A stretch of 64,000 bases of DNA from Brevundimonas vesicularis. GTDB lineage: Bacteria; Pseudomonadota; Alphaproteobacteria; Caulobacterales; Caulobacteraceae. The position numbers and the translations under genes were made by a program. The stretch spans positions 496,001-560,000 of the forward strand of contig NZ_JACHLJ010000001.1 of NCBI RefSeq assembly GCF_014204545.1. Reading direction: 5' to 3'. The stretch's first letter is position 1. Each line of letters opens with the position of its first letter. The notes beneath the pieces are model-generated. The model was given only the letters and a program-made list of their open reading frames with translations. It did not search any database and was not told where the DNA came from. Below, one piece after another: positions 9,480 through 18,650 of the stretch.

Positions 9480-10837
9480 CGGCGGGCTCCGTCGCGAGCT
9501 TCCAGGGCGAGGCGGATTTCATCGTGCCGCTTCGGCGTTAAGGGATAGCCCTTCAGCACCCAGGCGGCGGCGGCCAGCAACAGGCCGGGGACCAGGATGA
9601 ACAGGATCTGGAGCGTCAGCAGGGAAAAGTCGCTGTTGCCCGTCGGCCCCGGCACGGCCTTGAAGCCCACGCCCTGCAGGATCAGATAGGGGATCAGCGC
9701 GACCACATGGCCGATCTTGGTCGTCGCGGATAGGATGGAGAACATCAGTCCGGTGCGATCCACGCCGGTCTCCAGCCGCACCTCATCGCCGGCGTCCGCC
9801 ATCATGGCGCGCAGCAGGAACAGGCCGGCCGCATAGGGCAGGCCGGCGATGAACATGGCGCCTGCCGTCAGCATGAAGTTGCCGCCGGGAACCAGGGTGG
9901 CGGCGATGTAGAGGACCGCGAAGATCAGGCTGGCGACGGCCAGGGCCTTGTCCTTGCCGATCCGCGTGGCCAGCCAGGCCCAGATCGGCGCGCCGCACAG
10001 ACCGGCGACGAAATAGAACAGCATGAACAGGCCGGCCTGGCTGTGGTCATAGCCTTTGATCTGTCCGAAAAAGAAGAACAGCAGCGAACCCGTGATGCCC
10101 GGCGCGACGCCCAGCAGAAGGTCGGCGATCAAGAGCTTTCTGACCGTCGGCATTTTCAGCAGGGCCAGATAGGCGCCGGCGCCGCCGTGCGGCTGGGCGC
10201 CCGCATTGACGGGCTCCGGCACGGCGACCATGGCCAGGCCGATGGTGACGGGCAGGGCGATCAGGATGGCCCAACCCATGATCCGCACGCCGTCGGCATA
10301 GGTCCCGATGCCCGTCTGAACCACCACGGTCGGCAGCACCAGAATCAGGATCACGCCGATGATGTTGAACACCTGCCACCAGCCATAGACGCGGCTGCGC
10401 TGATCATACTGCGGCGCGAGCACGGCGGCCCAGCCGAGTTGGCCCAGGGTGCCGATCGAAAAGCCGAGATACAGGACCAGCAGCCAGCCGAACAGATAGG
10501 CCGGTCCGGCGCCGGGCTGGACCACGACGAACATCATGAAGGCCGACAGCATAAGGATCGGCGTCGAAATCGCCATCCACGGACGATAGCGACCGAACCG
10601 CGTCTTGGTCTTGTCCATGCCCCAGCCGATGAAGGGGTCGAAGACGATGTCGATCAGGCGCACGGCCATGAAGACGGCCGCCACGACTCCCAACTCCAAA
10701 CCCACATGAGTGGCGTAGAACTCCGGCAGTGTGACGGGCAGTGCGACGCCGAAGGCCGCCAGCGGCAGGCATGGGCCGGAGAAGGACGCGAGCACGGCGT
10801 TGGAACGGCGGGGCGCGGTCGGCGCGGCGGTGGACAT
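9476..10837 (-). CDS. GPH-family sugar:cation symporter (MFS, MelB-like)
   Basis: 453-residue transporter with about 12 membrane helices. The cytoplasmic motif RLIDIVFDPFIGWGMDKTKTRFGRYRPW is the hallmark of the glycoside-pentoside-hexuronide:cation symporters (MelB, XylP relatives). I place the start at the ATG at 10837 (MSTAAPTAPRR...); the reverse frame stays open far upstream, but that extension is arginine-rich noise overlapping the M15 peptidase gene. The stop overlaps the TTG of mazG by 4 nt. Substrate is unknown. No nearby glycosidase or regulator points to a sugar. Confidence 0.82.
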   Translation of the reverse strand: MSTAAPTAPRRSNAVLASFSGPCLPLAAFGVALPVTLPEFYATHVGLELGVVAAVFMAVRLIDIVFDPFIGWGMDKTKTRFGRYRPWMAISTPILMLSAFMMFVVVQPGAGPAYLFGWLLVLYLGFSIGTLGQLGWAAVLAPQYDQRSRVYGWWQVFNIIGVILILVLPTVVVQTGIGTYADGVRIMGWAILIALPVTIGLAMVAVPEPVNAGAQPHGGAGAYLALLKMPTVRKLLIADLLLGVAPGITGSLLFFFFGQIKGYDHSQAGLFMLFYFVAGLCGAPIWAWLATRIGKDKALAVASLIFAVLYIAATLVPGGNFMLTAGAMFIAGLPYAAGLFLLRAMMADAGDEVRLETGVDRTGLMFSILSATTKIGHVVALIPYLILQGVGFKAVPGPTGNSDFSLLTLQILFILVPGLLLAAAAWVLKGYPLTPKRHDEIRLALEARDGARR

Positions 10838-10942
10838 GCATCGGTCCGAAAGGCGCGGCGCGAGTCGGCCGCGCGTCACCATGCCAGCGATCGGTGACGC
10901 ATGCACTTGTGAGATCGACCGGCTTGGGGCTTCCTGTGGGAC

Positions 10943-11800
10943 ATGTGGCGAAGCCTTTTTGCGTTCCTGTCCGTTTGCTTCGTCATGACGTTTGCCGGCG
11001 GCGCGCGTGCGGCCGGGCCCTGCCACACCAACGCCGATGGCTGGCAGGCGCAGGGACTGGCGAACGCGGCGTCGGCCTACGCCATGGAATGGGCGCCGTT
11101 CGGGGCGGCGGAGTGGGGGTGGCAGGCCTATCTGCCGCTTATCCAGCGTGAACTGCATACGACGTGCGGACCCGGCACACCGATCTTCGCGTCGCAACTG
11201 GCCGGGTTTCAGCAGACGTACGGCCTGGCGCCGACCGGCCTGTTCGATGCGGCGACATTCCAGGTGTTTCGCGGCCTCTGGCAGGAGCGGCGGCCGTTCG
11301 TCATGGCGCGCGTCAGCGGAGCCTGTCCCGAGCCGCCGCCGATCAATCAGCTCGGCTATCTGGTCGAGTCCGAGGAACATGCCGACCGTCTGACACGCCT
11401 GCTGCGCCGTGACGTGTTGGACGCCTATCGCCGGCTGGTCGCGGCGGCGCGGGCTGAGGTTCCGGAGGTGGAGGCCGATCCCGAACTGCTGCAGATCTTC
11501 TCCGGCTTCCGCGATCCCGAAACGGACGCGGCGCGCTGTGCGCAACAGGGCAACTGCGACGGGCTGCGTCGGGCGATCTGTTCGCCGCATCGGACGGGGA
11601 CGGCGATCGATCTGTATGTCGGTCAGGCGCCGGGTCTGGGTGTTGATTCCACCAACCCGGCCAGTCGCGAATATATGGCGCGGTCGGCGACCTATCGCTG
11701 GCTGGTGGCGAACGCTGGGAGTTTCGGCTTTGTGCCCTATGTCTATGAGCCGTGGCACTGGGAGTATGTGAAGCCTTGGGATCCTTCGTTCGCGCCCTGA
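10943..11800 (+). CDS. Secreted D-alanyl-D-alanine carboxypeptidase, M15 family
   Basis: 285-residue zinc peptidase with a signal peptide (about 1-23, cleavage near ARA|AGP) and probable periplasmic action on peptidoglycan stem peptides. Zinc ligands of M15B (VanY/LdcB-type) are visible: His216 and Asp223 in HRTGTAID, and Glu269 and His272 in EPWHWEY. An N-terminal segment with YLPLIQRELHTTC...TYGLAPTGLFDAATF resembles a peptidoglycan-binding repeat. Several cysteines may form disulfides in the periplasm. Divergent from the symporter operon. Confidence 0.86.
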   Translation: MWRSLFAFLSVCFVMTFAGGARAAGPCHTNADGWQAQGLANAASAYAMEWAPFGAAEWGWQAYLPLIQRELHTTCGPGTPIFASQLAGFQQTYGLAPTGLFDAATFQVFRGLWQERRPFVMARVSGACPEPPPINQLGYLVESEEHADRLTRLLRRDVLDAYRRLVAAARAEVPEVEADPELLQIFSGFRDPETDAARCAQQGNCDGLRRAICSPHRTGTAIDLYVGQAPGLGVDSTNPASREYMARSATYRWLVANAGSFGFVPYVYEPWHWEYVKPWDPSFAP

Positions 11801-12234
11801 CAGTATCTGAGAAATCGCTCGCGGGAGAGGCGTTTGGGGCTGCGATCGACCTGGCGCCCGTTCGTTTGATCGGTTGGCCGTTCCGCCGCGCCTTCGTGGC
11901 TGGACGCTGGTTCGGACGAGACTGGATTGTCTGGCCGAAAGCGCAGCTCGTCGCAGACTTCACGGCCGCATCTGTGAGAATTCAGGGCGTCCTGATCCAC
12001 GAACTGACCCACGTCTGGCAGGCTCAGCATGGGGTCAACCTGCTGTTCGCAAAGCTGAAGGCTGGGGACACAGCCGCGTCGTATGCCTATAGCGTGGAAC
12101 CGACCTGCCGGTGGGACACGTTGAACATCGAGCAGCAGGCGATGGTGATGGAGCATCGTTTCCACTGTCGCCGCGGTCGCCCCACGCCGGGCGACAGGAC
12201 CTTTTACGACACCGTTTGCCCCTTCGAGACGTGA
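11752..12234 (+). CDS. Putative zinc-metalloprotease-like protein (HELTH motif)
   Basis: 160-residue protein whose central motif LIHELTHVWQAQHG (His83, Glu84, His87) is a gluzincin-type HExxH zinc site. The start GEAFGAAIDLAPVRL resembles DUF4157/eCIS-core metallopeptidase-like proteins, sometimes labelled Vgr-related in sphingomonads. No signal peptide or membrane segment is seen. The ATG at 11752 lies inside the M15 gene; a TTG at 11776 is an equally possible start, and the conserved part begins after either. The last 50 residues contain CRW...HCRRGR..VCPF cysteines. Co-directional overlap with the M15 peptidase suggests shared expression. Function unknown. Confidence 0.68.
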   Translation: MALGVCEALGSFVRALTVSEKSLAGEAFGAAIDLAPVRLIGWPFRRAFVAGRWFGRDWIVWPKAQLVADFTAASVRIQGVLIHELTHVWQAQHGVNLLFAKLKAGDTAASYAYSVEPTCRWDTLNIEQQAMVMEHRFHCRRGRPTPGDRTFYDTVCPFET

Positions 12235-12331
12235 TTTGCTGGCGGGGACTTGCGGAACGACAAGCAGCGCGCCAAGTTAGCAACGGTCGTTGTTGCGAAT
12301 GACGACCATGTCATTCAACGGAGCCTCCCCG

Positions 12332-12934
12332 ATGCCGAAAGTCCTCGTCCTCTATCATTCGACCTATGGTCACCTGGAAACCATGGCCGAGGCAGTCGCC
12401 GAAGGCGCGCGCGAGGTCGAAGGCGCAATCGTGGACATCAAGCGCGTGCCGGAAACCGTGCCGGAAGAGCTGGCTAAGGCCTCGCACTACAAGCTGGATC
12501 AAAAGGCGCCGATCGCCAAGATCGACGATCTGAAGGACTATGACGCCATCATCATCGGCGCCGGCACCCGCTTCGGTTCGGCCGCGTCGCAGATGCGCGC
12601 CTTCCTGGATCAGGCCGGCGGCCTGTGGTTCTCGGGCGCCCTGATTGGCAAGGTGGGCGGGGCCTTTACCGCGACGGCGACCCAGCACGGCGGTCAGGAG
12701 ACGACCTTCCAGGGCCTGCACAACTTCTTCATGCACCACGGCATGCCGGTCGTGGGTCTGCCCTATTCCTTCCAGGGACAGATGACGCTGGACGCCATCC
12801 ACGGCGGTTCGCCCTATGGCGCATCGACGATCACGGGCGGCGACGGCTCGCGTCAGCCCAGCGACGTCGAGCTGGACGGCGCCCGGTTCCAGGGTAAACA
12901 TATCGCCGAGCTGGCCAAGAAGCTGCACGGCTGA
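12332..12934 (+). CDS. wrbA: WrbA NAD(P)H:quinone oxidoreductase (type IV)
   Basis: 200-residue flavodoxin-like FMN enzyme that reduces quinones by two electrons, protecting against oxidative stress. FMN-phosphate loop [12 protein letters not shown] follows the first strand, and the [14 protein letters not shown]-type segment (here [14 protein letters not shown]) and [14 protein letters not shown] loop are WrbA signatures. GGAG at 12320-12323 precedes the ATG at 12332 by 8 nt, so this start is preferred to upstream in-frame starts. Length matches E. coli WrbA (198). It is 4 nt upstream of the dioxygenase gene and probably co-transcribed. Confidence 0.94.
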   Translation: MPKVLVLYHSTYGHLETMAEAVAEGAREVEGAIVDIKRVPETVPEELAKASHYKLDQKAPIAKIDDLKDYDAIIIGAGTRFGSAASQMRAFLDQAGGLWFSGALIGKVGGAFTATATQHGGQETTFQGLHNFFMHHGMPVVGLPYSFQGQMTLDAIHGGSPYGASTITGGDGSRQPSDVELDGARFQGKHIAELAKKLHG

Positions 12935-12938
12935 TCCG

Positions 12939-13697
12939 ATGCGCCAGCCCGCCGTCTTTTTCGGCCACGGTTCGCCCATGAATGCGCTGGGCGGTCCCTA
13001 TGGGGCCGCTTGGCGTGAGCTCGGCGAAGCGATCGGCAAGCCCTTGGGGGTGGTGATGATCTCCGCCCACTGGGAGACGCGCGGGCTGGGCGTCACCGCG
13101 CAGGAGAAGCCAGAAACCGTCCATGACTTCGGTAATTTCCCGCGCGAACTTCATGAGATGCAGTATCCGGCGCCCGGGTCGCCCGCCCTAGCGGCGCGGG
13201 TGTCGGCGCTGACCGGGGCCATCCAGACGCAAGCGTGGGGCCTGGATCACGGAGCCTGGTCGGTGTTGTGCCATGTGTGGCCCGAGGCGGACGTGCCTGT
13301 GGTGCAGTTGTCGCTGAACCGCGAGCTGACGGCGCGCCAGCATTACGAACTGGCCAAGGCGCTGAAACCGCTGCGCGACGAAGGGATCGTCATCGCCGGC
13401 TCGGGCGACTTCGTCCACAATCTGCGGACCTGGAAACGCGAGGACGACGCCGAGCCCTACGCCTGGGCGACCGGCTTCAACGAGGCGGTGAAGGCGGCGT
13501 TCGAACGGAGCGACCATGAGGCGCTGATCAACTGGGTAGGTCTGGCTGAAGACGCGCAACTGAGCGTGCCGACCGACGAACATTTCCTGCCGGTGCTTCA
13601 TATCGCCGCGCAGCAGGAGGCGGGCGAGGCGGTCAGCTTCTTCAACGACCGCATCGACGGCGGCTCGATCTCGATGACGGGCGTCCGGATAGGTTGA
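12939..13697 (+). CDS. LigB/DODA-family extradiol ring-cleavage dioxygenase
   Basis: 252-residue member of the 4,5-DOPA dioxygenase/YgiD family (class III extradiol dioxygenases). Visible metal and active-site motifs are FFGHGSPMNAL at the N terminus, ISAHWETRG (histidine ligand), LDHGAWSVL and GSGDFVHNLR. The true start is the ATG at 12939, just after the wrbA stop; longer readings run out of frame through wrbA. Bacterial YgiD-type enzymes cleave catechols such as L-DOPA in vitro, but the natural substrate is generally uncertain. Coupling to a quinone reductase (wrbA) makes sense for handling catechols and quinones. Confidence 0.87.
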   Translation: MRQPAVFFGHGSPMNALGGPYGAAWRELGEAIGKPLGVVMISAHWETRGLGVTAQEKPETVHDFGNFPRELHEMQYPAPGSPALAARVSALTGAIQTQAWGLDHGAWSVLCHVWPEADVPVVQLSLNRELTARQHYELAKALKPLRDEGIVIAGSGDFVHNLRTWKREDDAEPYAWATGFNEAVKAAFERSDHEALINWVGLAEDAQLSVPTDEHFLPVLHIAAQQEAGEAVSFFNDRIDGGSISMTGVRIG

Positions 13698-15251
13698 TCA
13701 GGCCGCCTTCTCGGCCTCGACCATCTTCTGGATCGACACATAGTCGGTCTTGCCGGTGCCCAGGACGGGGACCTCGGCGACCTTGACGATCTTCTTGGGC
13801 ACGATCAGTTCGGGCGCACCGTTGGTTCGCGCCCACTCAGCCAGGGGCGCCACTTCCGCCTCGGCATGATCCGTCACCAGGACCAGCTTTTCGCCCTTGC
13901 GGCTGTCGGGAATCGACACGACGGCGTGGCGCTGATCCGGCCAGACGGCGCCGGCGATGCCTTCGACGGCGGTCAGGGAAACCATTTCGCCGCCGATCTT
14001 GGCGAAGCGCTTGGCGCGGCCCTTGATGGTGACATAGCCCTCGGCATCGACATCGACGATGTCTCCGGTGTCCAGCCAGTCGTCGCCGATCGCATCCCAG
14101 GTCATCGGCTCGGCCGATGTAACGTAGCCGCTCATGACATTGGGCCCGCGCAGCATCAGGCGACCGCCCGCGTCGATGCCCTCGACCGGCTCCAGCTTCC
14201 AGTCGATGCCGGGCAGCACCTGACCGACCGTGCCGGGCGCGTTGCGGTCAGGGTGGTTGACGGCGATGACAGGCGAGGCCTCCGTCGCACCGTAGCCTTC
14301 CAGAAGTGCGACGCCGCCGAACTTGGTGTTGAACAGGGTGCGGGTCTCCTCGCGCACCTTCTCGGCGCCCGCGACCACGAACTTCAGCGTCGAGAAGTCG
14401 TTCGGTTCGGCGACGCGGCCGTACTGGTTCAGGAAGGTGTCGGTCGCGAACAGGATCGAGGCGTTTACCTGGGGCAGCAGGTCGGTGATCTGTTTGGCGT
14501 GCAGCGGCGACGGATACTGGAAGGCCTTCAACCCTTGCAGCAGCGGCAGGATGACCCCGCCGGTCAGGCCGAAACAGTGGAAGGTCGGCAGGGGATTGAA
14601 CATCACCCATTCGGGCAGCAGGTCGATATGGGCTGCCACCTGACGCGCATTGGCGACGAGGTTCTTCTGGCTCAGCACCACACCCTTGGGCGTGCCAAAG
14701 CTGCCGGAGGTGAACAGAACGACGCCCGGCGCATCGGGGTCCGTCTTCGCGCGAAACCGCTTGGGCGCCGCGCCGGCGGCGAGACCGTAGAGCTTGTCTG
14801 CCAGGCCGATGGTCTTGCGCACGTCGTCCAGCCAGACGACCTCGGCCACATTCTTCAGTTCGATGATCAGGTCGTCCAGCTTGGCCTGGTCGATGAAGCG
14901 TTTGGCGGTTAGCACCTTCTTGACGCCCGAGGCCTTGATCGCCGCCTTCAGATTGGCTTCGCCGGCGGTGAAGTTCAGCATCACCGGCACACGACCGTGC
15001 GCGTGCAGACCAAAGAAGGTGACGACGACGCCCATGGACGACGGCAGCAGGATGGCGACCCGCTCGCCCTTGTCGGTCATGTTGGCGATCTTGCGCCCCA
15101 GCACGAAGGCGGCGCGGATCAGGCCAGTATAGGTCAGCGGATGCCGGTCCTGATCCTCCAGGATTTCCTTGTCGCCGAAACGCGACCGCGCATCGATCAG
15201 GGCGTCGATCAGGGTCGAGTCGTAAAGCGAGGGATCCAGGGCCTGGCGCAA
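13698..15251 (-). CDS. Aas-like acyl-ACP/acyl-CoA synthetase (stand-alone AMP-binding protein)
   Basis: 517-residue ANL-superfamily ligase. P-loop LFTSGSFGTPKGV, the FGLTGGVILPLLQG and YPSPLHAKQI segments, EGYGATEASPV, WLDTGDI and the C-terminal GTGKTDY (catalytic lysine) are present. The central region is closest in style to the acyl-ACP synthetase half of E. coli Aas; the acyltransferase half is absent. It probably activates a fatty acid by adenylation and transfers it to ACP or CoA. The start is TTG at 15251, preceded by TAGGAGA six nt upstream. Its stop abuts the dioxygenase stop, and it diverges from lipA. Confidence 0.84.
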   Translation of the reverse strand: MRQALDPSLYDSTLIDALIDARSRFGDKEILEDQDRHPLTYTGLIRAAFVLGRKIANMTDKGERVAILLPSSMGVVVTFFGLHAHGRVPVMLNFTAGEANLKAAIKASGVKKVLTAKRFIDQAKLDDLIIELKNVAEVVWLDDVRKTIGLADKLYGLAAGAAPKRFRAKTDPDAPGVVLFTSGSFGTPKGVVLSQKNLVANARQVAAHIDLLPEWVMFNPLPTFHCFGLTGGVILPLLQGLKAFQYPSPLHAKQITDLLPQVNASILFATDTFLNQYGRVAEPNDFSTLKFVVAGAEKVREETRTLFNTKFGGVALLEGYGATEASPVIAVNHPDRNAPGTVGQVLPGIDWKLEPVEGIDAGGRLMLRGPNVMSGYVTSAEPMTWDAIGDDWLDTGDIVDVDAEGYVTIKGRAKRFAKIGGEMVSLTAVEGIAGAVWPDQRHAVVSIPDSRKGEKLVLVTDHAEAEVAPLAEWARTNGAPELIVPKKIVKVAEVPVLGTGKTDYVSIQKMVEAEKAA

Positions 15252-15434
15252 GCGCGTCTCCTACGGAGGACGCGGGCGGCCCTCTCTGTTGTTCGGGCGA
15301 CTGTCATTAATGACGCCGCGCCATCTTGAAAAGATGCGTAACGTCGCGTGAGTTCCGATGCGCGATCACGCCTGCGGCAAGTCTGTTACCCGGTGTGCCT
15401 TGCCTAAACGGCCTCAAAGTCCGAAATACCGGCC

Positions 15435-16397
15435 ATGGTCACCCTGATCGACACCCTTCAGCGCAAGCCGTCCGAGCTGCGTCACCCCGAAAAGCAGAAC
15501 CGGCCCGAGTCGGTCGTTCTGAAAAAGCCCGACTGGCTGCGGGTCAAGGCGCCGGGCTCTGGTCAATACAACGCCACCAAGGAGATCGTTCGCTCCAAGG
15601 GGCTGGTGACGGTGTGCGAAGAAGCGGCCTGCCCGAACATCGGCGAGTGCTGGAGCCAGAAACACGCCACTCTGATGATTATGGGCGACACCTGCACGCG
15701 GGCCTGCGCCTTCTGCAACGTCAAGACGGGCTTGCCTCAGCCGCTGGATCCGGAAGAGCCGGGCAAGGTGGGCCTGGCCGTCCAGCAGATGGGTCTGAAC
15801 CACGTCGTCATCACCTCGGTCGACCGCGACGATGTGGCCGACGGCGGCGCAGCCCACTTCGCCGAGGTGGTGCGCCAAATCCGCATCCAGGCGCCGGACA
15901 CCACCATCGAGATCCTGACACCCGACTTCCTGCGAAAGGACGGGGCGGCCGCCGTCATGATCGACGCCAAGCCCGACGTCTTCAATCATAACCTGGAGAC
16001 CGTGCCGCGCCTGTATCTGAAAATCCGGCCGGGCGCGCGCTACTTCCACAGCCTGCGCCTGTTGCAGATGGTCAAGGAGCGGGACCCGAACCAGTTCACC
16101 AAGTCCGGCATCATGGTCGGCCTGGGCGAGACCAAGGAAGAGGTCATGCAGGTGATGGACGACATGCGATCCGCTGGCGTCGACTTCATCACCATCGGCC
16201 AGTACCTGCAGCCGACGCGCAGACACGCCGCCATCGATCGGTTCGTGACGCCGGAAGAGTTCAAGGCCTATGAGGCGATCGCCCGGGCGAAGGGCTTCCT
16301 GATGGTGTCCTCCAGCCCGCTGACGCGTTCGTCGCACCACGCCGGCGACGACTTCGCCCGGCTGAAGGCCGCGCGCGAGGCGCAACTGCGCCGCTAA
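15435..16397 (+). CDS. lipA: LipA lipoyl synthase
   Basis: Radical-SAM enzyme that inserts two sulfurs into protein-bound octanoyl groups to make lipoyl cofactor, needed by the PDH complex encoded at 21.5-27.4 kb. The auxiliary cluster ligands Cys61, Cys66 and Cys72 ([12 protein letters not shown]) and the radical-SAM CxxxCxxC at Cys87, Cys91 and Cys94 (CTRACAFC) are intact, as is the C-terminal SSPLTRSS motif (RSSHH). 320 residues is typical. Seven nt before the ratA-like gene, so likely an operon. Confidence 0.97.
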   Translation: MVTLIDTLQRKPSELRHPEKQNRPESVVLKKPDWLRVKAPGSGQYNATKEIVRSKGLVTVCEEAACPNIGECWSQKHATLMIMGDTCTRACAFCNVKTGLPQPLDPEEPGKVGLAVQQMGLNHVVITSVDRDDVADGGAAHFAEVVRQIRIQAPDTTIEILTPDFLRKDGAAAVMIDAKPDVFNHNLETVPRLYLKIRPGARYFHSLRLLQMVKERDPNQFTKSGIMVGLGETKEEVMQVMDDMRSAGVDFITIGQYLQPTRRHAAIDRFVTPEEFKAYEAIARAKGFLMVSSSPLTRSSHHAGDDFARLKAAREAQLRR

Positions 16398-16404
16398 GTC
16401 CCGA

Positions 16405-16857
16405 ATGTCCGTCCACCGCGTCACGCGCATTCTTCCCTATGCGCCCGAACAGCTTGCCGATCTGGTCGCCGACGTGCGCGCCTATCCTGATTTCGTGCCA
16501 TGGGTGACGTCGATGCGCGTCTGGAACGCGCGCGAGGAGGGCGAGGGCGTCGGCTTGCAGGACGCGGAGGCCAGCGTCGGTTTTTCCTTCCTGAAGGAGC
16601 GGTTCTCCACCTGGGTCCGGCATGATCGCAATGCGCCCAAGGTCGAGGTCGGCTTGCTGCGCGGTCCCTTCAAGCACCTGAAGAACCGTTGGGAGTTCTT
16701 TCCTCATCCCGACGGCACGCGGCTGGAGTTCATGATCGACTTCGCCTTCAAGTCCCGGATGCTGGACATGATGCTGTCGGCGAACTTCGACCGGGCCGTG
16801 GAAAAGCTGATCGGTTGTTTCGAGGCTGAGGCGAAACGGAGATACGGCGTCCGATGA
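16405..16857 (+). CDS. RatA/COQ10-type START-domain protein
   Basis: 150-residue polyketide-cyclase/START-fold protein of the RatA-COQ10 family (residues about 5-145; RILPYAPEQLADLVADVRAYPDFVPW at the N terminus). Family members bind ubiquinone in mitochondria (COQ10) or were described as a ribosome-association toxin (RatA) in E. coli; in alphaproteobacteria the ubiquinone role is more plausible. It sits between lipA (7 nt) and an FAD oxidoreductase (4-nt ATGA overlap), a context of respiratory or cofactor metabolism rather than a toxin-antitoxin pair; no antitoxin-like gene is adjacent. Confidence 0.86.
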   Translation: MSVHRVTRILPYAPEQLADLVADVRAYPDFVPWVTSMRVWNAREEGEGVGLQDAEASVGFSFLKERFSTWVRHDRNAPKVEVGLLRGPFKHLKNRWEFFPHPDGTRLEFMIDFAFKSRMLDMMLSANFDRAVEKLIGCFEAEAKRRYGVR

Positions 16858-17969
16858 GTTTTGATTTCGACGCGACCGTCGTGGGCGCCGGGGCTGTGGG
16901 CCTGGCCTGCGGTCGGGCGCTGTCGAAACGGGGGCTGACGGTGCTGGTGTTGGAGAAGGAAGGCCACATCGGCCAAGGCGTCTCCTCCCGCAATTCCGAG
17001 GTGATCCACGGCGGCCTCTATTACCCGACCGGATCGCTGAAGGCCCGCTTCTGCGTCGAGGGACGTCGTGCGCTCTACGACTTTCTGGCCAGCCGCAAGA
17101 TCGACCACTGGAAATGCGGCAAGCTGGTTGTGGCGACCGAAGAAACCGAGGTCGAGCGGATCGAGGCCATCTTCGAACAGGCGACGGCGAATGGCGTCGA
17201 GGGGCTTGCGCATCTGACCGGCGCCCAGGCGCGGGCGCTGGAGCCGGAGCTGAACGCCCACGCCGCCATCCTGTCGCCCGAGAGCGGCCTGTTCGACAGC
17301 CATGGCTATATGCTGGCCCTGCAAGGCGAGATCGAGGATGCGGGCGGATCGGTCGTGGTCTCGGCGCCGTTCGAGGGCGCAGAGTCTCTGGCGGGCGGCG
17401 GTTTCACGATCCGTGTCGGCGGGGAGGGGGCGATGCAGGTCACCAGCCGCCTTTTGGTCACCGCGCCCGGACTGTCGGCCCAGGCTGTGGCGGCGTCGAT
17501 CGAAGGCTATCCGCCCGGCGACATTCCGGCCGGGCATTTTGGCAAGGGCGTCTATTTCCGGCTGACGGGAAAGGCGCCGTTCGACCGGCTGATCTACCCG
17601 CCGCCTATCCCCGGCGCGCTGGGCACCCACTATCGCAAGGATCTGGGCGGTCAGGCCGTGTTCGGCCCTGATCTGGCCTATGTCGAAACCGAGGACTACT
17701 CGGTCGATCCCGCCAAGGCCGAAGAGTTCGCCACCTACATTCGTCGTTTTTGGCCGGGTCTGCCCGACCGCGCCCTGACGCCGGACTACGCCGGCATTCG
17801 ACCCAAACTGCATGGGCCGGGCGAGCCGCAACCTGACTTCCAGCTTCATGGCCGCGAGCATCACGGCATCGATGGTCTGATGGCCCTGTTTGGCATTGAA
17901 AGCCCGGGCCTGACCAGTTCGCTGGCCATCGGCGAAGCGGTGGCCTCCGCTATGACGGAGGCCGCATGA
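16854..17969 (+). CDS. FAD-dependent oxidoreductase, L-2-hydroxyglutarate dehydrogenase-like
   Basis: 371-residue DAO-family flavoprotein. Residues 7-35 form a Rossmann dinucleotide-binding fold (ATVVGAGAVGLACGRALSKRG...LEKE). VSSRNSEVIHGGLYYPTGSLKA is the signature of the L-2-hydroxyglutarate dehydrogenase/oxidase group (LhgO, L2HGDH), and the C-terminal GIRPKL and IESPGLTSSLAIGE segments fit the same group. It would oxidise L-2-hydroxyglutarate or a similar 2-hydroxy acid and pass electrons to the quinone pool. It overlaps both neighbours by 4 nt (ATGA), inside the lipA-ratA-...-maa transcript. Confidence 0.85.
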   Translation: MSFDFDATVVGAGAVGLACGRALSKRGLTVLVLEKEGHIGQGVSSRNSEVIHGGLYYPTGSLKARFCVEGRRALYDFLASRKIDHWKCGKLVVATEETEVERIEAIFEQATANGVEGLAHLTGAQARALEPELNAHAAILSPESGLFDSHGYMLALQGEIEDAGGSVVVSAPFEGAESLAGGGFTIRVGGEGAMQVTSRLLVTAPGLSAQAVAASIEGYPPGDIPAGHFGKGVYFRLTGKAPFDRLIYPPPIPGALGTHYRKDLGGQAVFGPDLAYVETEDYSVDPAKAEEFATYIRRFWPGLPDRALTPDYAGIRPKLHGPGEPQPDFQLHGREHHGIDGLMALFGIESPGLTSSLAIGEAVASAMTEAA

Positions 17970-18517
17970 CCGAGCGCGAGAAGATGCTGGCGGGCTTGCC
18001 CTATGATCCGGGCGATCCCGATCTGCGCGACGGTCGCGCCCGCGCCGTGGCTCTGACCGTCGCCATCAACGCTGAGCCGGATCGCGACCGGCGCGGCGCC
18101 CTGGTCAACGAACTGGTCAATGCGGCCGACAGCAAGGCGATCATCATGCCGGGCTTCTTCTGCGACTATGGCGTCAACATCCATTTGGGCGCGCGGGCCT
18201 TTGCGAACGCCAACTGCGTGTTCCTGGACTGCGCCGAGATCCGTATCGGCGACAACTTCCAGGCGGGGCCAGGCGTCCAGCTTCTGACGCCGGAACATCC
18301 GCTGGACGCGGTCGCCCGCCGGGGCGAGGAGACGGCGCGGCCGATCGTCATCGGGGACGACGTCTGGCTCGGCGGCGGCGCGATCGTTCTGGCGGGCGTC
18401 ACCATCGGCGATCGTTCGGTGATCGGCGCGGGATCGGTCGTGACGAAGGACGTGCCGTCCGACGTGGTGGTGGTGGGCAATCCTGCCAAGATCGTCCGGC
18501 GTCTGACGCCTGCTTAA
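17966..18517 (+). CDS. Maltose/galactoside O-acetyltransferase family protein
   Basis: 183-residue left-handed beta-helix acyltransferase. An N-terminal Mac domain (REKMLAGLPYDPGDPDL) is followed by hexapeptide repeats (IHLGAR, IRIGDN, IVIGDD, VTIGDR, SVIGAG) and the ending VVVGNPAKIVRRL. The conserved catalytic histidine is in LLTPEHPLD. This is the Maa/LacA/NodL type, which uses acetyl-CoA to acetylate sugars; the physiological acceptor is usually unknown. Its ATG overlaps the preceding stop (ATGA), so it closes the lipA operon. Confidence 0.88.
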   Translation: MTEREKMLAGLPYDPGDPDLRDGRARAVALTVAINAEPDRDRRGALVNELVNAADSKAIIMPGFFCDYGVNIHLGARAFANANCVFLDCAEIRIGDNFQAGPGVQLLTPEHPLDAVARRGEETARPIVIGDDVWLGGGAIVLAGVTIGDRSVIGAGSVVTKDVPSDVVVVGNPAKIVRRLTPA

Positions 18518-18650
18518 ACGCCTTGAAATCGTCGCGCGGTTCATGCATAAGCCGCGCCTCGCGTGGCGGTCCTGAGGGCCGCCGCTATTGTTTTCGCGCT
18601 AGACGGAGCTCGGCTCTGGGCGGCGCCCGACTTAGAAGATTGAGACGGAC

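Noticed and set aside
10043-10897. Long top-strand frame opposite the GPH symporter
   Set aside because: Rich in Gln/His/Arg/Asp with no recognisable domain; the reverse strand encodes a clear 12-helix symporter.
10838-11758. N-terminal extension of the symporter frame to 11758
   Set aside because: Arginine/proline-rich and overlapping the M15 peptidase gene; the MSTAAP start gives a standard symporter length.
13866-14912. Long top-strand frame opposite the acyl-ACP synthetase
   Set aside because: Antisense shadow of a well-supported AMP-binding enzyme, no motif of its own.
16405-16857. RatA-like gene as a toxin of a toxin-antitoxin pair
   Set aside because: No small antitoxin-like neighbour; lipA and FAD oxidoreductase context fits a COQ10-like role better.
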